Below are positions 23,065-34,563 of a stretch of DNA of 64,000 bases, piece after piece. The DNA is from Arthrobotrys musiformis (Eukaryota > Ascomycota > Orbiliomycetes > Orbiliales > Orbiliaceae), in the NCBI GenBank assembly GCA_036971715.1, contig JAVHJL010000003.1, forward strand, positions 3,596,001 through 3,660,000, read 5' to 3'. The position numbers and the translations under genes are program-made. Below the pieces are notes generated by a model that saw only the letters and a list, made by a program, of their open reading frames with translations, made no database searches and was not told where the DNA came from. Every line of letters begins with the position of its first letter. The stretch's first letter is position 1.

Positions 23065-23622
23065 CTAAACAACAACCAACATTAATAGTCCACCAATTAG
23101 GAGGGCGGTTCCCATCCAATCGATACCGAAGCCGGGAAGCCTCAACCCAGTTGCTAAAGACGTAACCCCCGCTGTTCCGTTTTGGCAGGAGATCGTCTGG
23201 TTATTGACTCCCATGCATACTTGTGGATCCCCACCAACGTCCTTCAAGGCTTGTCTGACGTCTTCGGCGGCATAATCGGGGTCCTCGGGGCATTCAATCT
23301 CAGCAACGACAGCGAAGGCGCCTTGTTCGTATTCTGTGCAATTCTTCGCGACGCATTCGGTAACATTGGCGTAAAATGCCGGGCTGACGCAAAGAGGGTG
23401 ATTGACGGGCTCGGGAAAGTAGTCGAAAAAGGCGTTACAGCATTGCCTGGGGCAAGTCGGCCATGCGATGCCGGAGGCAGTGAAGTTAAAGCCCCCGTGT
23501 GACATTGAGTGGCCGTGGCCGGTGCCTTGGGTGTCGCCGTGGCGAGGCATCAGATTGAAGGCCATCGCCCCGGTCAAGAGGAAATATAGAATAAGATGGT
23601 GTGACCTTAGCTGAAAGGTCAT
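23065..23622 (-). CDS. CFEM-like cysteine-rich protein with GPI-anchor signal
   Basis: A single exon of 185 residues. It starts with a signal peptide (hydrophobic ILYFLLTGAMAF, cut near residue 20), followed by a Gly/His-rich linker. The cysteine core matches the second half of the CFEM pattern well: 'CPRQCC', then 'LCVSPAFYANVTECVAKNC', resembling the CFEM motif CxCxN..F...V..CV...C, and a later Cys in 'VAEIEC'. The first Cys of the usual CxC pair is replaced by Pro (HPLC), and two extra Cys lie further on. The C-terminus has a small-residue region followed by a hydrophobic tail (GTALLIGGLLMLVVV), as in GPI-anchored proteins. CFEM proteins sit on the cell wall or membrane and act in haem/iron capture or host interaction. 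With the altered pattern, haem binding is uncertain. A TATA box lies about 120 bp upstream. Confidence 0.8.
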   Translation of the reverse strand: MTFQLRSHHLILYFLLTGAMAFNLMPRHGDTQGTGHGHSMSHGGFNFTASGIAWPTCPRQCCNAFFDYFPEPVNHPLCVSPAFYANVTECVAKNCTEYEQGAFAVVAEIECPEDPDYAAEDVRQALKDVGGDPQVCMGVNNQTISCQNGTAGVTSLATGLRLPGFGIDWMGTALLIGGLLMLVVV

Positions 23623-25606
23623 GTTGAATAGTTGTTTTAATTAACTCCGTGGAAGCGTAAACAGTTTTCCAGAATAAGCTATTTTAATTAGGTTGCGAGG
23701 TTGGGATATTTCATTGCATATTTGCCTTGGGTCCATGGGCCTCTTATATATACATCTTCGATCACTGATATCGCGATTATAGGCTAGCACCATGGTACCA
23801 ATGACTTTACATGATTGCATATATGTTATCTACGAGATATCGGATCGCAGCTGGCGCAACAATACTGCTCCCCTAGCCCTAAGATGCTTGATCAACGACC
23901 ATCCTTTTTTTTTCTTCGGAGTACAGGGTAGCATTATTCCCAATTTTTGAACGGTCCTTGAAACCAACTAGCTGTTTGAGCTCACAAAGCGTACCAACCG
24001 CAAGCCTATGCTTAATTACTTGGCTGAGAGAAACAGCGCAAACTAGCGCATGTGGGCTTTTGCTCGCTTCTGGATCCGCCACAAGGTATTCTAGGGTTTA
24101 GATATGTGGGTCCTGTGTTTGAATTTTCGGATAATGGTAATAAATATCACGTATTGATTAGATAATTACAATTTTCCGATATCCTAGCTGTCGGAAGCCG
24201 GTCTGACCTATAGACCGAGTTCTCATTACAAGTCGCCTGCCGTAGATACCTGAGCATACAAATACTACAGCTCAGCTCGAAGTAGTATGCCTGAAACTGA
24301 TCTAGCTTCACCATCTCTAAATATCTATCAGCGACTTTTACGTAACAGGTCGTTTCTGTGCTGCGAGACCGCGAAAAAAGTTATTTTCACGTCGATAAAG
24401 CAAAAGTCTAAATGCCCAAGAAGATACCACCCTTGATTAGGGAGCTGTCCGGTGCATGAGCTCCCCCTCAACTATGCCTCTAACTTGAAGAATTTCCAAC
24501 ACAGATGGTCTTACGGAATGTGTTGGATTCATCGATACATCCGGTCTTGAATCTAGACGACCAGTGCTGTTATATTGTAGCTATGTGTCGACGTGGGGGC
24601 AGCCCTACCGCCAATATTGCAATCCAGGCTCCGTTTCTGCGGATACAATTGATGATCTTAACGAGCTCGAGACTAACCTGTCAATTTCCACGTGGAATTG
24701 ACACGTTTTCACTCTAGATATATCGCCAAAAAGCTAGTTTACGTTCGATATGGTGATCGACACAGCTTTATAATTTAGCAGAAGAGTATATGCATACAGT
24801 CGAAAAAATACGTTAGCTCAAGCGCGCGGTGGCGGTTTGAAATAGTAGGCTACAGTATAGTACACATTCAGATGCAGAGTAGCATAATTAATATACTGAA
24901 TTAACTCTGCGTTTGTCAGCCGCACTAAGTAGTTGCGGCACAATGCGGCACTCCGCCCCCAGCTATTCCTTGCCCGGATGCCAAACGCTCAACTATACTG
25001 ACCCTTCCCTCTTGTGAATAATCTGCATAGAATTTCCAGGTTGCCACAGGTGGCAATTAATGAAGTGGCCTAGGAGATGAACAGTTACTAGATGCACGAG
25101 ATATATCGAAATGTTAATATATATTAATACAATACGTACGCTGGGATCTATATCGAATTATTGGCATTAACATTGGTTGCGAAGATAGCAAGCTCACAAG
25201 TAGCACTTCCATCGACAAGAAGATGGCGCTCAATGTTATAAAGCTCATATTGCGATATAGCCTCTTGTCCACTATATGCACACCGTATTCGGTGCGCACG
25301 TGCCCAATGCTAGTTGAGGGGTAATACGTGGTGAGACTCCCATGCATTAGAATTCTAGTAGCGTAGTCTCATACCCAGACCGCACAAGGCGCTGGTCCAT
25401 TCGTGTAGTATGCAGGCCGTGGCGCCGTGGCAATGGTATTAGTATTTAAATTTTGTTTAGCCAAACGAGCGCAAAGTGCGCTCCCTTTCAGAGATTGGTC
25501 TCTAGATCCCAGAATTTCAGATCCCTTTCGTGTTCTTTATCCAGGGGAGTATAGCCCCGTGAAGATAGTTTTTCAGTATGCAGATAAAGAGAGGGGCTTA
25601 TATCCA
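23623..25606. other. Spacer without a recognisable gene
   Basis: About 2 kb of AT-rich sequence after the CFEM-like promoter. Only short frames occur, with no motif. The plus-strand frames near 25427-25750 run into the antisense of the PNP gene. Confidence 0.55.
23743..23752 (-). promoter_or_regulatory. TATA box of the CFEM-like gene
   Basis: TATATATAAG on the minus strand about 120 bp before the ATG at 23622. Confidence 0.5.
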
Positions 25607-28600
25607 TTAAAACTCGTTCGTTTGTTTGGGGTACTTCTCCAACAGCGCTTTCGTAGCACAAGCCGCCGTAGCCGCAGCAAAATTTTGCCACTTCTTGTTT
25701 TTGTGGCTATCCGCATAGTCGCAAACCCCTTTGATAACTATGCAAGATAAGTTTTCCCAGACGCCGGCACCTTCCATCTCGAATGCAATGACGCCGTCTC
25801 TTTCCGCGTGTCTGTCACGATCTTTGCCGGACTTCATAACTGTATCTCCTGATGCAATAGGTCCGAAATGTAGGATAGGCCGCGCACGTTCGCATACCCA
25901 ATCTTCATAAACAGAAGAGCAATTCCTCGGGACGCCAGCCCCATCCAATTCCAACCTGCGCCTTAATACTAGTTGGCTCTCATCGCAGCGGAGAACACTG
26001 CACAAAGCTACCGAAGCCCCATCGCAAACGGGGTCCGACTCGTGGGTGCATTCATCGCAGACATGACAATCAAAAGCTGAATTGCTGGCGTGTTTGTGTA
26101 TATATGAAGGTTCGAAAAGTTTGTCTTCGTCCGTCCCCGGATCAGCATATCTGCTGCGGCTATTATTCCCTTGAATAGTTGCAAGGTATTGCATAGTTTT
26201 GCGCCGAAGTCGTTTCAAATGAATCTCCGTTCTCAGTGTACCTATGAAACTCGTGATATCTGTATTGGGTCGTCCAAGGGCGTCTTGCCTAGTATTCTTC
26301 CTTTTAAACCCTCCAGAGAGGAGCCTTCCAAAATCGTACTGAATAATATCGGTACTTATGACCACATCCCCAAGCAAAATTTCTTTAGAGACCCCATCGT
26401 CATATTTTGGAACACCACCGCAGATTCCAACAAGGAGAGCTAATTGAACGCCTGTGTAACTAACGCGAAAGTTGGCGGTAGTGCTTGCTGCGTTGACCTT
26501 GCCCATACCTGGTAGAAGAACAAGAACAACATTAAATTTTCCTATTCTGCCTGTTGTGTAGGTATTTTTATCACCTGGTGCCTTTCCATATGGATCGTCC
26601 TCTTCGTCCCAAAACTCGTCAAATATGTGCGCCACGGCATCGTACTCCAGTCTTAAAGCGCAAACTATCGCAACTTCGAATTCGCTCCGCCTTAAGGGGC
26701 GATTATGCGAAGGAAGCGTGGTTTGAGCTGTGGGTATCTCAGTGGTATGTGTAGGGCGTTCGTCTAGGGGTAGTGTGCTGCGGAACCTTCGCGCTTCCAT
26801 CTCTGGGTCTACTTCGGGAGGTTCCATGGCTAAGTTTAGTCTCTGCCCCGGAACGAGGCTGTGAGAGTCGCGCGATTGCTCCGGCCTGCTGTAGGTCTCT
26901 CTGTAAATACCTGGGGCTCCCACCTGTGGCCCAGCCCGAGGATCGGCTTCCGGTGGTTCAGACCTAATTGAACGGTCCCCAATTTGAAGATTACGCTGAA
27001 CAAAATATCTTTTATGATTTGGGAAACAAGAAACATTCCGTTCGAGGTGCTCAATGACGTCCCTATACAGAGCAGTCCTAGTTCGGGAGTCCTGATTCTT
27101 CCTACTCGACTTCGCCTGCTTGGCTGCCCGGTTCTCTCGGGCAGCTAGCGAGTCTGCGAACTTAAGGCACCCTTTGACCGCGTGATGATAATGTCCCTGA
27201 GGCCCATCCAGGTTGTCCAAAATGTCGAACAACTGCTCCTTAATGTCCCCAGGTATATTTATCGCAATCTTGGAACCTAATTCGATTTCGAGCAAGAGAC
27301 GGGCAAAACAAAGCATGGTATCTCGGTAGGCGGCGGGCTTCGGGTCGGTATAGTCTTCCCCTCTAGGAGACAAATGGTAGCGTACATATGGGTGATGTAT
27401 ATCCAATATCTCCGCCGGGGTGCTTCTATAGAGAAACTGGATAGATTCTGCGTCCCACGGGCGCTCTATCCACCCACTTTGGAAGAGATGGAGGAGGCAT
27501 CGAGAGAGCGACAAAGCCAAGATGGCCTTATCTTGAAGACTAAATGCACCTCCAGAAGTCGGGCCCCTAAAGAATCCTTGTTCAAGCAAGTCCTCAAGAG
27601 ACATAGTGGGAAAAACGCCACAATGAGCAGGAGAGTCCCTAGGGGCCGCATATAAGTTGTATTCGTTGAACGAAATGTCCAGCACTGTGGCGTCTTGGGC
27701 TCTCGGGTAATGCCAATTAATATCATCACACAAGTTGAAAACGTGCCGTTCCCGGACCTGCGACCGTTGGCCAAATTTTTGACTAGTAAATATTAGTGGA
27801 CCTCGTCTGAAAAATTGGCGCTCTCTCAGGTCTATAGTCTGAGGGAGATAGCTAACCTTTCTTTTGGCACTAGCCGGCTCTCCTGCCAGTAATTAGGACA
27901 TGTCAGAAAAAACATGTTGAAAACCAACGGGGTAGCTTCCAGTTGGAAGCCATTCAAGCGGAGGAATGCTCGATGGCGTTGTTCCTCGCTACTCCGACAG
28001 TCGCGTCCTCTTTTATCAAGGACGGCAAGAAGCTGTCGGGAGAGTTTTAACGGTTCGGGGTCATTCCACCGAGTTCTTGTAATATCCAATGGGTATGATA
28101 GGTCTGTCGTGTTGACACTTGCGGAAACATCAAATGATTCGAAGCATATATTGAAAGAGTATAATACTTTCATCCCGTGGTCATACCCTTTTGCGGTCTG
28201 GGCTAAACATAGATAACCAGCACAAGAAGGTACGATATCCTCTATATCACAATCGTCATGGATAGCCGCGCTAACAAGATCCCCTAATCTCTGCAGCTTT
28301 GTGTAATACTTCCTACCTGCCGGCGATTTGGGGGCCGGCAACTCCGAGGAATAGGTAGAGGGTCCTATATTCGTGGATGTTTCGGACGGAGGCTCCAGGG
28401 GTATCGTGACCATACTGCTAACCCAAGAAGAGATGCGTTGAATGAATTCTACGACTCTCAACCCTTCAACGGGTACCGCTTCAGTAGTATCATTCTTTCG
28501 AGTTTGCTAAAGGCTCTAGGCTCAGTAAATTCTACTCGCTTCATTTATAACATTTGGGCAATGTTTGGGGGTAAAGGGGTGCATGTCTCTTGAGTGAGGC

Positions 28601-29104
28601 CAAATATTGCTTTGAGGGAGCGGGGCGCTGGTCCTATAACCTTCCAAGATACATCGATATTGTTGAGCGTTATCGAGCTGCGCATATGTGAATTTCAGGC
28701 TAGGAACCAATTTGCACAATCCTTCCCCGTCAGCTGCGGCCACGGCAATTCTAACTTACATTATCTCTAATATAGTCGTTTTCTTTTACTATCCGGTCGT
28801 CCGCGCCGAGGATACTTCCCAGAACGAGGCCATCCAGGAAATCGAGTAGGGCGGATAGCGCTGCAACACAATCTTCAAAAACGTCGCAGGATAAACCTTT
28901 CCTCGGTGCAGTATCTGGCAGCCGTTTTATTTCGTATTTAAAAAAGTCGAAGATATTTTCGGACTCTACCGTCACTGCATCGTCGAGGCACCAATCCAAG
29001 CTCGACGCAAAAATAGGTCGAACTGACTCGAAAAGCTTCCATTCGGGAATTTGCTCGTCTAAAAAGTGGGCTCTCTTGTTGCTGTCGCAATCTGGGTGTC
29101 GCAT
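25607..29104 (-). CDS. DUF7580-like protein fused to a PNP_UDP_1 domain
   Basis: Four exons: 28760-29104, 28552-28677 (tentative), 27857-28506 and 25607-27806. The introns are 82, 45 and 50 bp, phases agree, and the product has about 1,106 residues. Residues 1 to about 640 follow the fungal DUF7580 plan: a helical N-terminus, then 'WQESRLVPKERRGPLIFTSQ' with 'VFNLCDD', 'LAL' helices, 'YVRYHLSPRG' and 'LCFARLLLEIELG'. A disordered Pro/Arg linker follows. Residues from about 749 to 1101 are a nucleoside-phosphorylase fold (PNP_UDP_1, 'Pfs' in fungal NLRs): 'FEVAIVCALRLEYDAV', 'LLPGMGKVNAAST', 'LLVGICGGVPK', 'LGDVVIS', 'IASGDTVMKSG' and the active-site block 'FEMEGAGVWE', ending 'GVCDYADSHKNKKWQ'. 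The catalytic Glu motif is intact, so N-glycosidase or phosphorylase activity is plausible. It is divergent from the NACHT-ankyrin gene. Exon 2 has no family support. Confidence 0.85.
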
Positions 29105-29944
29105 GTCTGGATCTGGCGTGCGCAGTGTTTATTATATACGAATATATATACCGAAGTCGCTGCATGAATAGAGCGCATGGGAGGTATCGTATGCGCAATT
29201 CCGATATTTCCCAAAATTCGACCCTGTACCCTACATTCCCCAACTTTGCCAAAACACCAAACTGGAGGTAATGGGTTTATTACCAAGCGCAGTGCAAAGG
29301 TATGAAAGTATTGAGGCCTTGATATAGAAGCGGAGGGATATCAACGGTCGATTCAGTGGCGGCCAAGCTCGATACCAGCTGTATATAATGTTTGGTGGGT
29401 AGTCTGCGGCGTTGAATTCAGCCGTTGTGCATTTCGCGAATTCGACGACGAACTTTTCGAAGGGACCCTAATATATTTCCTTGAGTATCTAATGGATGGA
29501 GATATTTTTTACCCGGTTGCTAATGATAGAGCCGTCAAACTGAAGTGTATTGTTAGGATCCTAGTTGCGAGATAAGAATGGTCGAGTGTTGATGAAAGGT
29601 CTGTTAGCTGTTCCGCAAGGCTGCGTAGGTTGTTCGAAGGATCGAAACTTACCCCGCTCGCATTATATTAGCAAACATCTCGGATCAAATCTTGGCAACT
29701 CGCACGGTGATACATTAGAGATATATCGATATTTGCAAAAAGTTTTCCTTGAAAGTTCCAATCGAAATCATCCAGTGCAGTGTCCGATTTTAGCTCGAGC
29801 GCTCCCGAGTTTTGCAACCCTACATCTTTTAAACACATTCGCCTTTGGAATTTTACCTAGCTTTCGCATACACGGATAGATATTATTGCGATATCGTGAC
29901 CCAAAGAACGGGAGGGGCTTACAGTGATAATTGTAACAGGCCAA
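29105..29944. promoter_or_regulatory. Shared divergent promoter region
   Basis: 840 bp separate the start codons of the DUF7580-PNP gene (minus) and the NACHT-ankyrin gene (plus). TA-rich stretches occur near 29140-29155. A plus-strand frame at 29565-29879 has no motif. Confidence 0.45.
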
Positions 29945-32900
29945 ATGGGTAGTGTTCCGATATCGATCCATGATCTCGCCCTAGAATGTGAGGATCTTTT
30001 CGAGGACCTACAATCACTACTATCGGGAACGAGCGATAAGGACCGCCGTGTTGTCCAGGGACTCCAACATCGGTTTGAACGCTGGGCTAACTATCTCGGC
30101 GTCTTCGCTCCTCCTCAAGCCTCTCTGGATAATCGTTTAAAGCCTGCACCGGGTATTCGCGATTTGATTGTCCAGTTGCTTCTTACGTTGAAGAGAAATC
30201 TACAATACAGTAAGTTCCAGATATACTGTAGGAAGGAATCCGGCTATTGCGTCCTAGTGGCGTGCCAGCGGGGGTTTCGTGGAACAATCTAAACTTGCGA
30301 AATGCTTACGAATATTAGGGACGGATATCGAGTCTACGAGAGCAGTTCCACCATATATGCCACCATATGAGAAGAATATTACTGTTACAAAAGGCAGCGA
30401 TTCGATCCCTGAACAGATACCACAGAGAGATGCCAATGGGGTCGTCGAAGTAAACCAGCAAACAACTCCAGCCATCCAACCCGCCTTAGATGGGATTCAC
30501 GGTGCAATAGATAGGCTCCACCGGCTTGGGGCAGCTATTCGCAAAACTTCTACGTCAAACTTCGCGTCGGACGCGAAGAGGGTTGGACAAAAGGACCGCG
30601 ATGAACATGAATTCTTCGAACGTATAGATTTGTTAATCGTCAAAGGCCTTTACCCCAACATTACGGAGTCGTTTGCGAGGCAGCTAGCCAGGTCTATTTC
30701 GGTTCGAAGGCAGCGACTCTTGTACCAAAGAGAGCATCAGGGTAAATTAAACAAAAAACAGACGCCCGCAAAGGAGCCGGGTGGGCCTTTGGAAGGAGGG
30801 TCCACACCGCATATTGAAATACAGCGTATAAACCCTGAGCCAGGACTTACTCCGGTTGTGGGGAAGCATAGAATTGTTCCCAGTACGAATTTCGATGATG
30901 CACGTCCCCCACAATCTAAATTGGGCGCATCCATTGCCACATTTCCATCGGTTATTAACCCTTCAAGTATTCGGCTCGATACAGCTGAATCTGCCTTCGA
31001 GGAACTAATTTCAGGCCCACCTACGGCGACCTCTATAGCGCACAACAACCCGTACCCACCCTCGCCAAAAGCCGACAACGGCGAAAAGCACTGTCAATGT
31101 AATTGGTGTTTCGTTGAACTTAAGATCCCAGATGACAAAGCGCATTGGAGACACTCCTGGAGGTATAAATCTCATAAACCCTAAAGGGTATATTAACATG
31201 TCAAGTTAACCCCGCCGTGTGCTAACCTGTATAAGATCTCACTTTAAAACAGACCTTGAACCATACGTATGCATCTCAGAGGACTGTAGCGAAAAACCAG
31301 TGTATTTCACTCATTTGCGAAAATGGCGAAAGCATATGGACGACCTGCATACCGACGAATGGCCTCACGAAATACACAAACCCAGGGTTTGGTACTGCAA
31401 TTTAGGTGAAGATGAACATGAAGAGTTTCCAGATGCGCAAGCGCTGCGTGAACACTTATTTAGCATGCATGAAGACGAGGTTACGCAGGAAAGGGTGGAT
31501 ATACTCACGAGGCGCAACGTCCTACTCGTCCCCCGAGACCCCGAAATCTGCCCTCTGTGCGCACAAGATATCACGAGTCTGGGCAAAGGGGGAAGTCAGA
31601 CGGATTCGAAGAATGAATCGTTTCTAGACAAACAGGCTATACAAGCAGTAGGGGTACTTGCGCACGAAACACCCCTTACGCGGAGTTCAGAGAGAAAGGT
31701 TGCGTTCCAAGTCCCTGAAAGCCATGCAACCTCAAGCGACAGTGGCCAATCTGAGGAATCGGAAGCAGAAGATTCCACCTCTGAGGATGAATCCGAGGAC
31801 TGGAGGGACCACGTGCACATAAGCCTAGCCACGCACATTGCAGGCCACCTGAAGTCGCTAGCGTTTACGTCTTTGCGGTATTTCGATGATGATTGCGTCT
31901 CTGGTGAGAGCCAGCATGTCGTCCTCGGGCGCGAAAATGGGATATCGTCAAGCCAAAAGCAAAATGGAGACCACTATTTTGACCTCGATAGCTCTTTGTC
32001 CTTCGAGGACATTTCACCCGACGAAAGGGACCTAACTGAGGAAGTAGTTTTCCCCACTAGGGAGCCCCAGGCTCCAGAACAGGCCCCCAATAAACCCGGT
32101 AAGGATGATGACTCAATATTACTGGACTGGCTTACCGCTGCCGACTACAGCGAAACGCAAAGATATTACTTGTCACAGCGGCATCCTGGAAGCGGGGAAT
32201 GGTTTTTGGAGTCTACCGAGTACCAGAGCTGGTTGAAAGGGGATGAACGAATACTGTTGTGCACTGGCGCCCCAGGAACTGGCAAGACAATCATGACATC
32301 TATTGTCATCAACGATTTGACAACCAGGTTTTCTAGCTCTGATACTGGCATCGCATATCTCTTTCTACAACTGAATGAGCGGAACCAAGATCTTCAAAGT
32401 CTACTCTCAAGCTTGCTAAAGCAGCTACTATCAGCTAAGCCAATTTTGTTGCCGATTCTCAGGAATTTCTATAAACCTTTCGCCGAATCAAACGCCAGGC
32501 CATGGTCCGTCAATATCGCCAGAACTCTTGAACTAGCATCCGAAGGATATGAGAGAACGTTCATTGTTGTTGATGCGCTTGACGAATTCGATGTGGATCC
32601 GGAGCCTCCTTCCTATATGGATATGCCCCACACTTACCCCCGCGATAGTTTTACTACGAGCTTATATACTCTTTCTAGGGCCTGCAACGCAAGCATATTT
32701 GTCACCACTCGAACGCTTCCGGGCATCACGACAAGGCTTCGAAATAGCATAACAATCGACATTCGCGCTCACATTGACGATGTGCTTGGCTACCTAGACG
32801 CCGTAATATCGAGCTCGGGGAGGTCTTCATTGGAGGAATTCCGCACAGAAATCAAAACCGAGATTGCGAGTGCTGCTGATGGGGTGTAAGTTCCGTTGTT

Positions 32901-34563
32901 CGTTTTCTGAAACTGCAGCCTCAATTGGTCAACTGATATTTCGATTCCCAGGTTTCTCTTGGTTAAGGCTTATTTTGAATATATTCGGGACTCGCCTGCG
33001 CACGGAAAGTTACCGACGGCATTAAAATCCCTTTCATTAAGCCCAGGTGCCGTCTACAACTATGTGAGCAGAATTCGATACGGAGATCTGGAGAGCAAAG
33101 AGCTCGCATATCACACTCTGGCCTGGATGGCCCATGCAAAGAGACCCCTCACCCCATTAGAACTACGAAACGCTGTGGCGCTCGAAACGAACATGATTGA
33201 GCCTAAAGAGGACAATTACCCCGGCATAGTCCAGATTGTTTCTGCGTGCGCCGGATTCGTCGCGATAAATGAGGACAGCCAGCTCCCCGAGTTGGTACCT
33301 CATGTTCTACAATCACACCTTAAAGAGTCTTGGGAAACTCTAGGCTTTGATGTGGAGCCCAATATTGCTGAAACCTGCCTCAAGTACTTGTCTTATAGTG
33401 CCTTCAAAGGGGGTCCTTGCTCAACATATCGAGAATTCGAGGCAAGGTTAAAGTCATACCCGTTGTATGATTACATATCAGCATATTGGGTGCACCACAT
33501 CCATGAGTTTAAAATAAGCTACCCCAGCCTATTAACCAATTTTCTGGAGAATGATGCTGCGGTATTAGCTTGCGCTCAGGCCATGATGTCTTCAGAAGGC
33601 CACTTGGCCGATCCTGAAACCTTCAAGGGTTGGACTGGGCTGCATCTCGCAGCATATCTTGGATCATTTGAATCGGTTGTTTGCATGCTTAACAATGGCT
33701 ATAACATGGAATCTAGGGATGGAAAAGGCCGTACTGCACTACACCTAGCCGCGGAGAGAGCCCACACGGAAGTATTGGTTGCATTGACCGACAGTGGGGC
33801 GGATTTAGAAGCTAAAGATGTCTTTGACTTGACAGCACTATGCCTTGCCGCTCGAGGTGGAGATGCCAACACGGTGGGCGTTCTGGTGGAGTGTGGCGCA
33901 AATGTGAATGCTTGGTCTCGGCCGTTCAACGAAACTCCACTATATCTAGCTGTAGAGAATGGGCGCGAGGTTGTAGCAAGGATTTTGATCGATAATGGTG
34001 CGGATCTGACGGCTCTAACTCCCGAGGGTCATACGTTATTATTCACAGCCGCTGCAAACGGACATAAGGCTATAGTCGAGCTACTGCTAAGTCACGGCCA
34101 TACAATCAGCCATTCCGAATACCAGGAAGCGGCTTTAGTAGCCAGGGAAAGAGGTCACGAGGCGGTGGCTAGACTCTTACTTGAAAAAGGCCTAAACCCA
34201 GAGCTTCAAACCATAGCTACCAACATTGAGAGGCCACTAGTTTCAGCTACGAAAGTCGAGCATGAACTGGCGTCGGAACCTCTACGTAATCAAGGGCAAG
34301 GTAATAGGTCTGAAATAGGTTCCAACACAAGCGGAAGTCGGCCCCAAGCCAATGATGGATCTGATGAGAGGTTCATACACACATACAGTTACGAGGAGTT
34401 GCATTCGGCGCGGCGCACGCCCTGGTCACAATTGAAGTGGGAGTGCCACTGGTGTTTTGCTTATTGGGATGTCGATATGCAACCAGTATGCCTAACAGTC
34501 GATGGCATTCCGGATTGCTATGGACACGCTCCCTGCGACCGTTGTAGAATATGGGAAGTGTAA
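29945..34563 (+). CDS. NLR-like receptor: helical N-terminus, NACHT, ankyrin repeats, zinc-binding tail
   Basis: Four exons: 29945-30209, 30319-31162, 31236-32885 and 32952-34563. The introns are 109, 73 and 66 bp with good borders (GTAAGT, GTATAA, GTAAGT donors) and matched phases; the product has 1,456 residues. Residues 1 to about 250 are helical, as in fungal C2H2-associated N-termini. Near residues 350-480 lie Cys/His pairs (CQCNWC, 'CISEDC..H..H', 'CPLC'). The NTPase has Walker A GAPGTGKT (about 714-721) and Walker B IVVDALDEFD (about 815-822). A winged-helix-like region follows ('RPLTPLELRNAV'). Ankyrin repeats span about 1145-1322 ('GWTGLHLAAYLG', 'GRTALHLAAERAH', 'NETPLYLAVENG' and others). 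The last 40 residues hold CxxC and HxPCxxC motifs, probably a zinc ribbon. This is the architecture of fungal STAND receptors for non-self recognition: repeats sense, NACHT oligomerises, the N-terminus signals. Confidence 0.93.
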
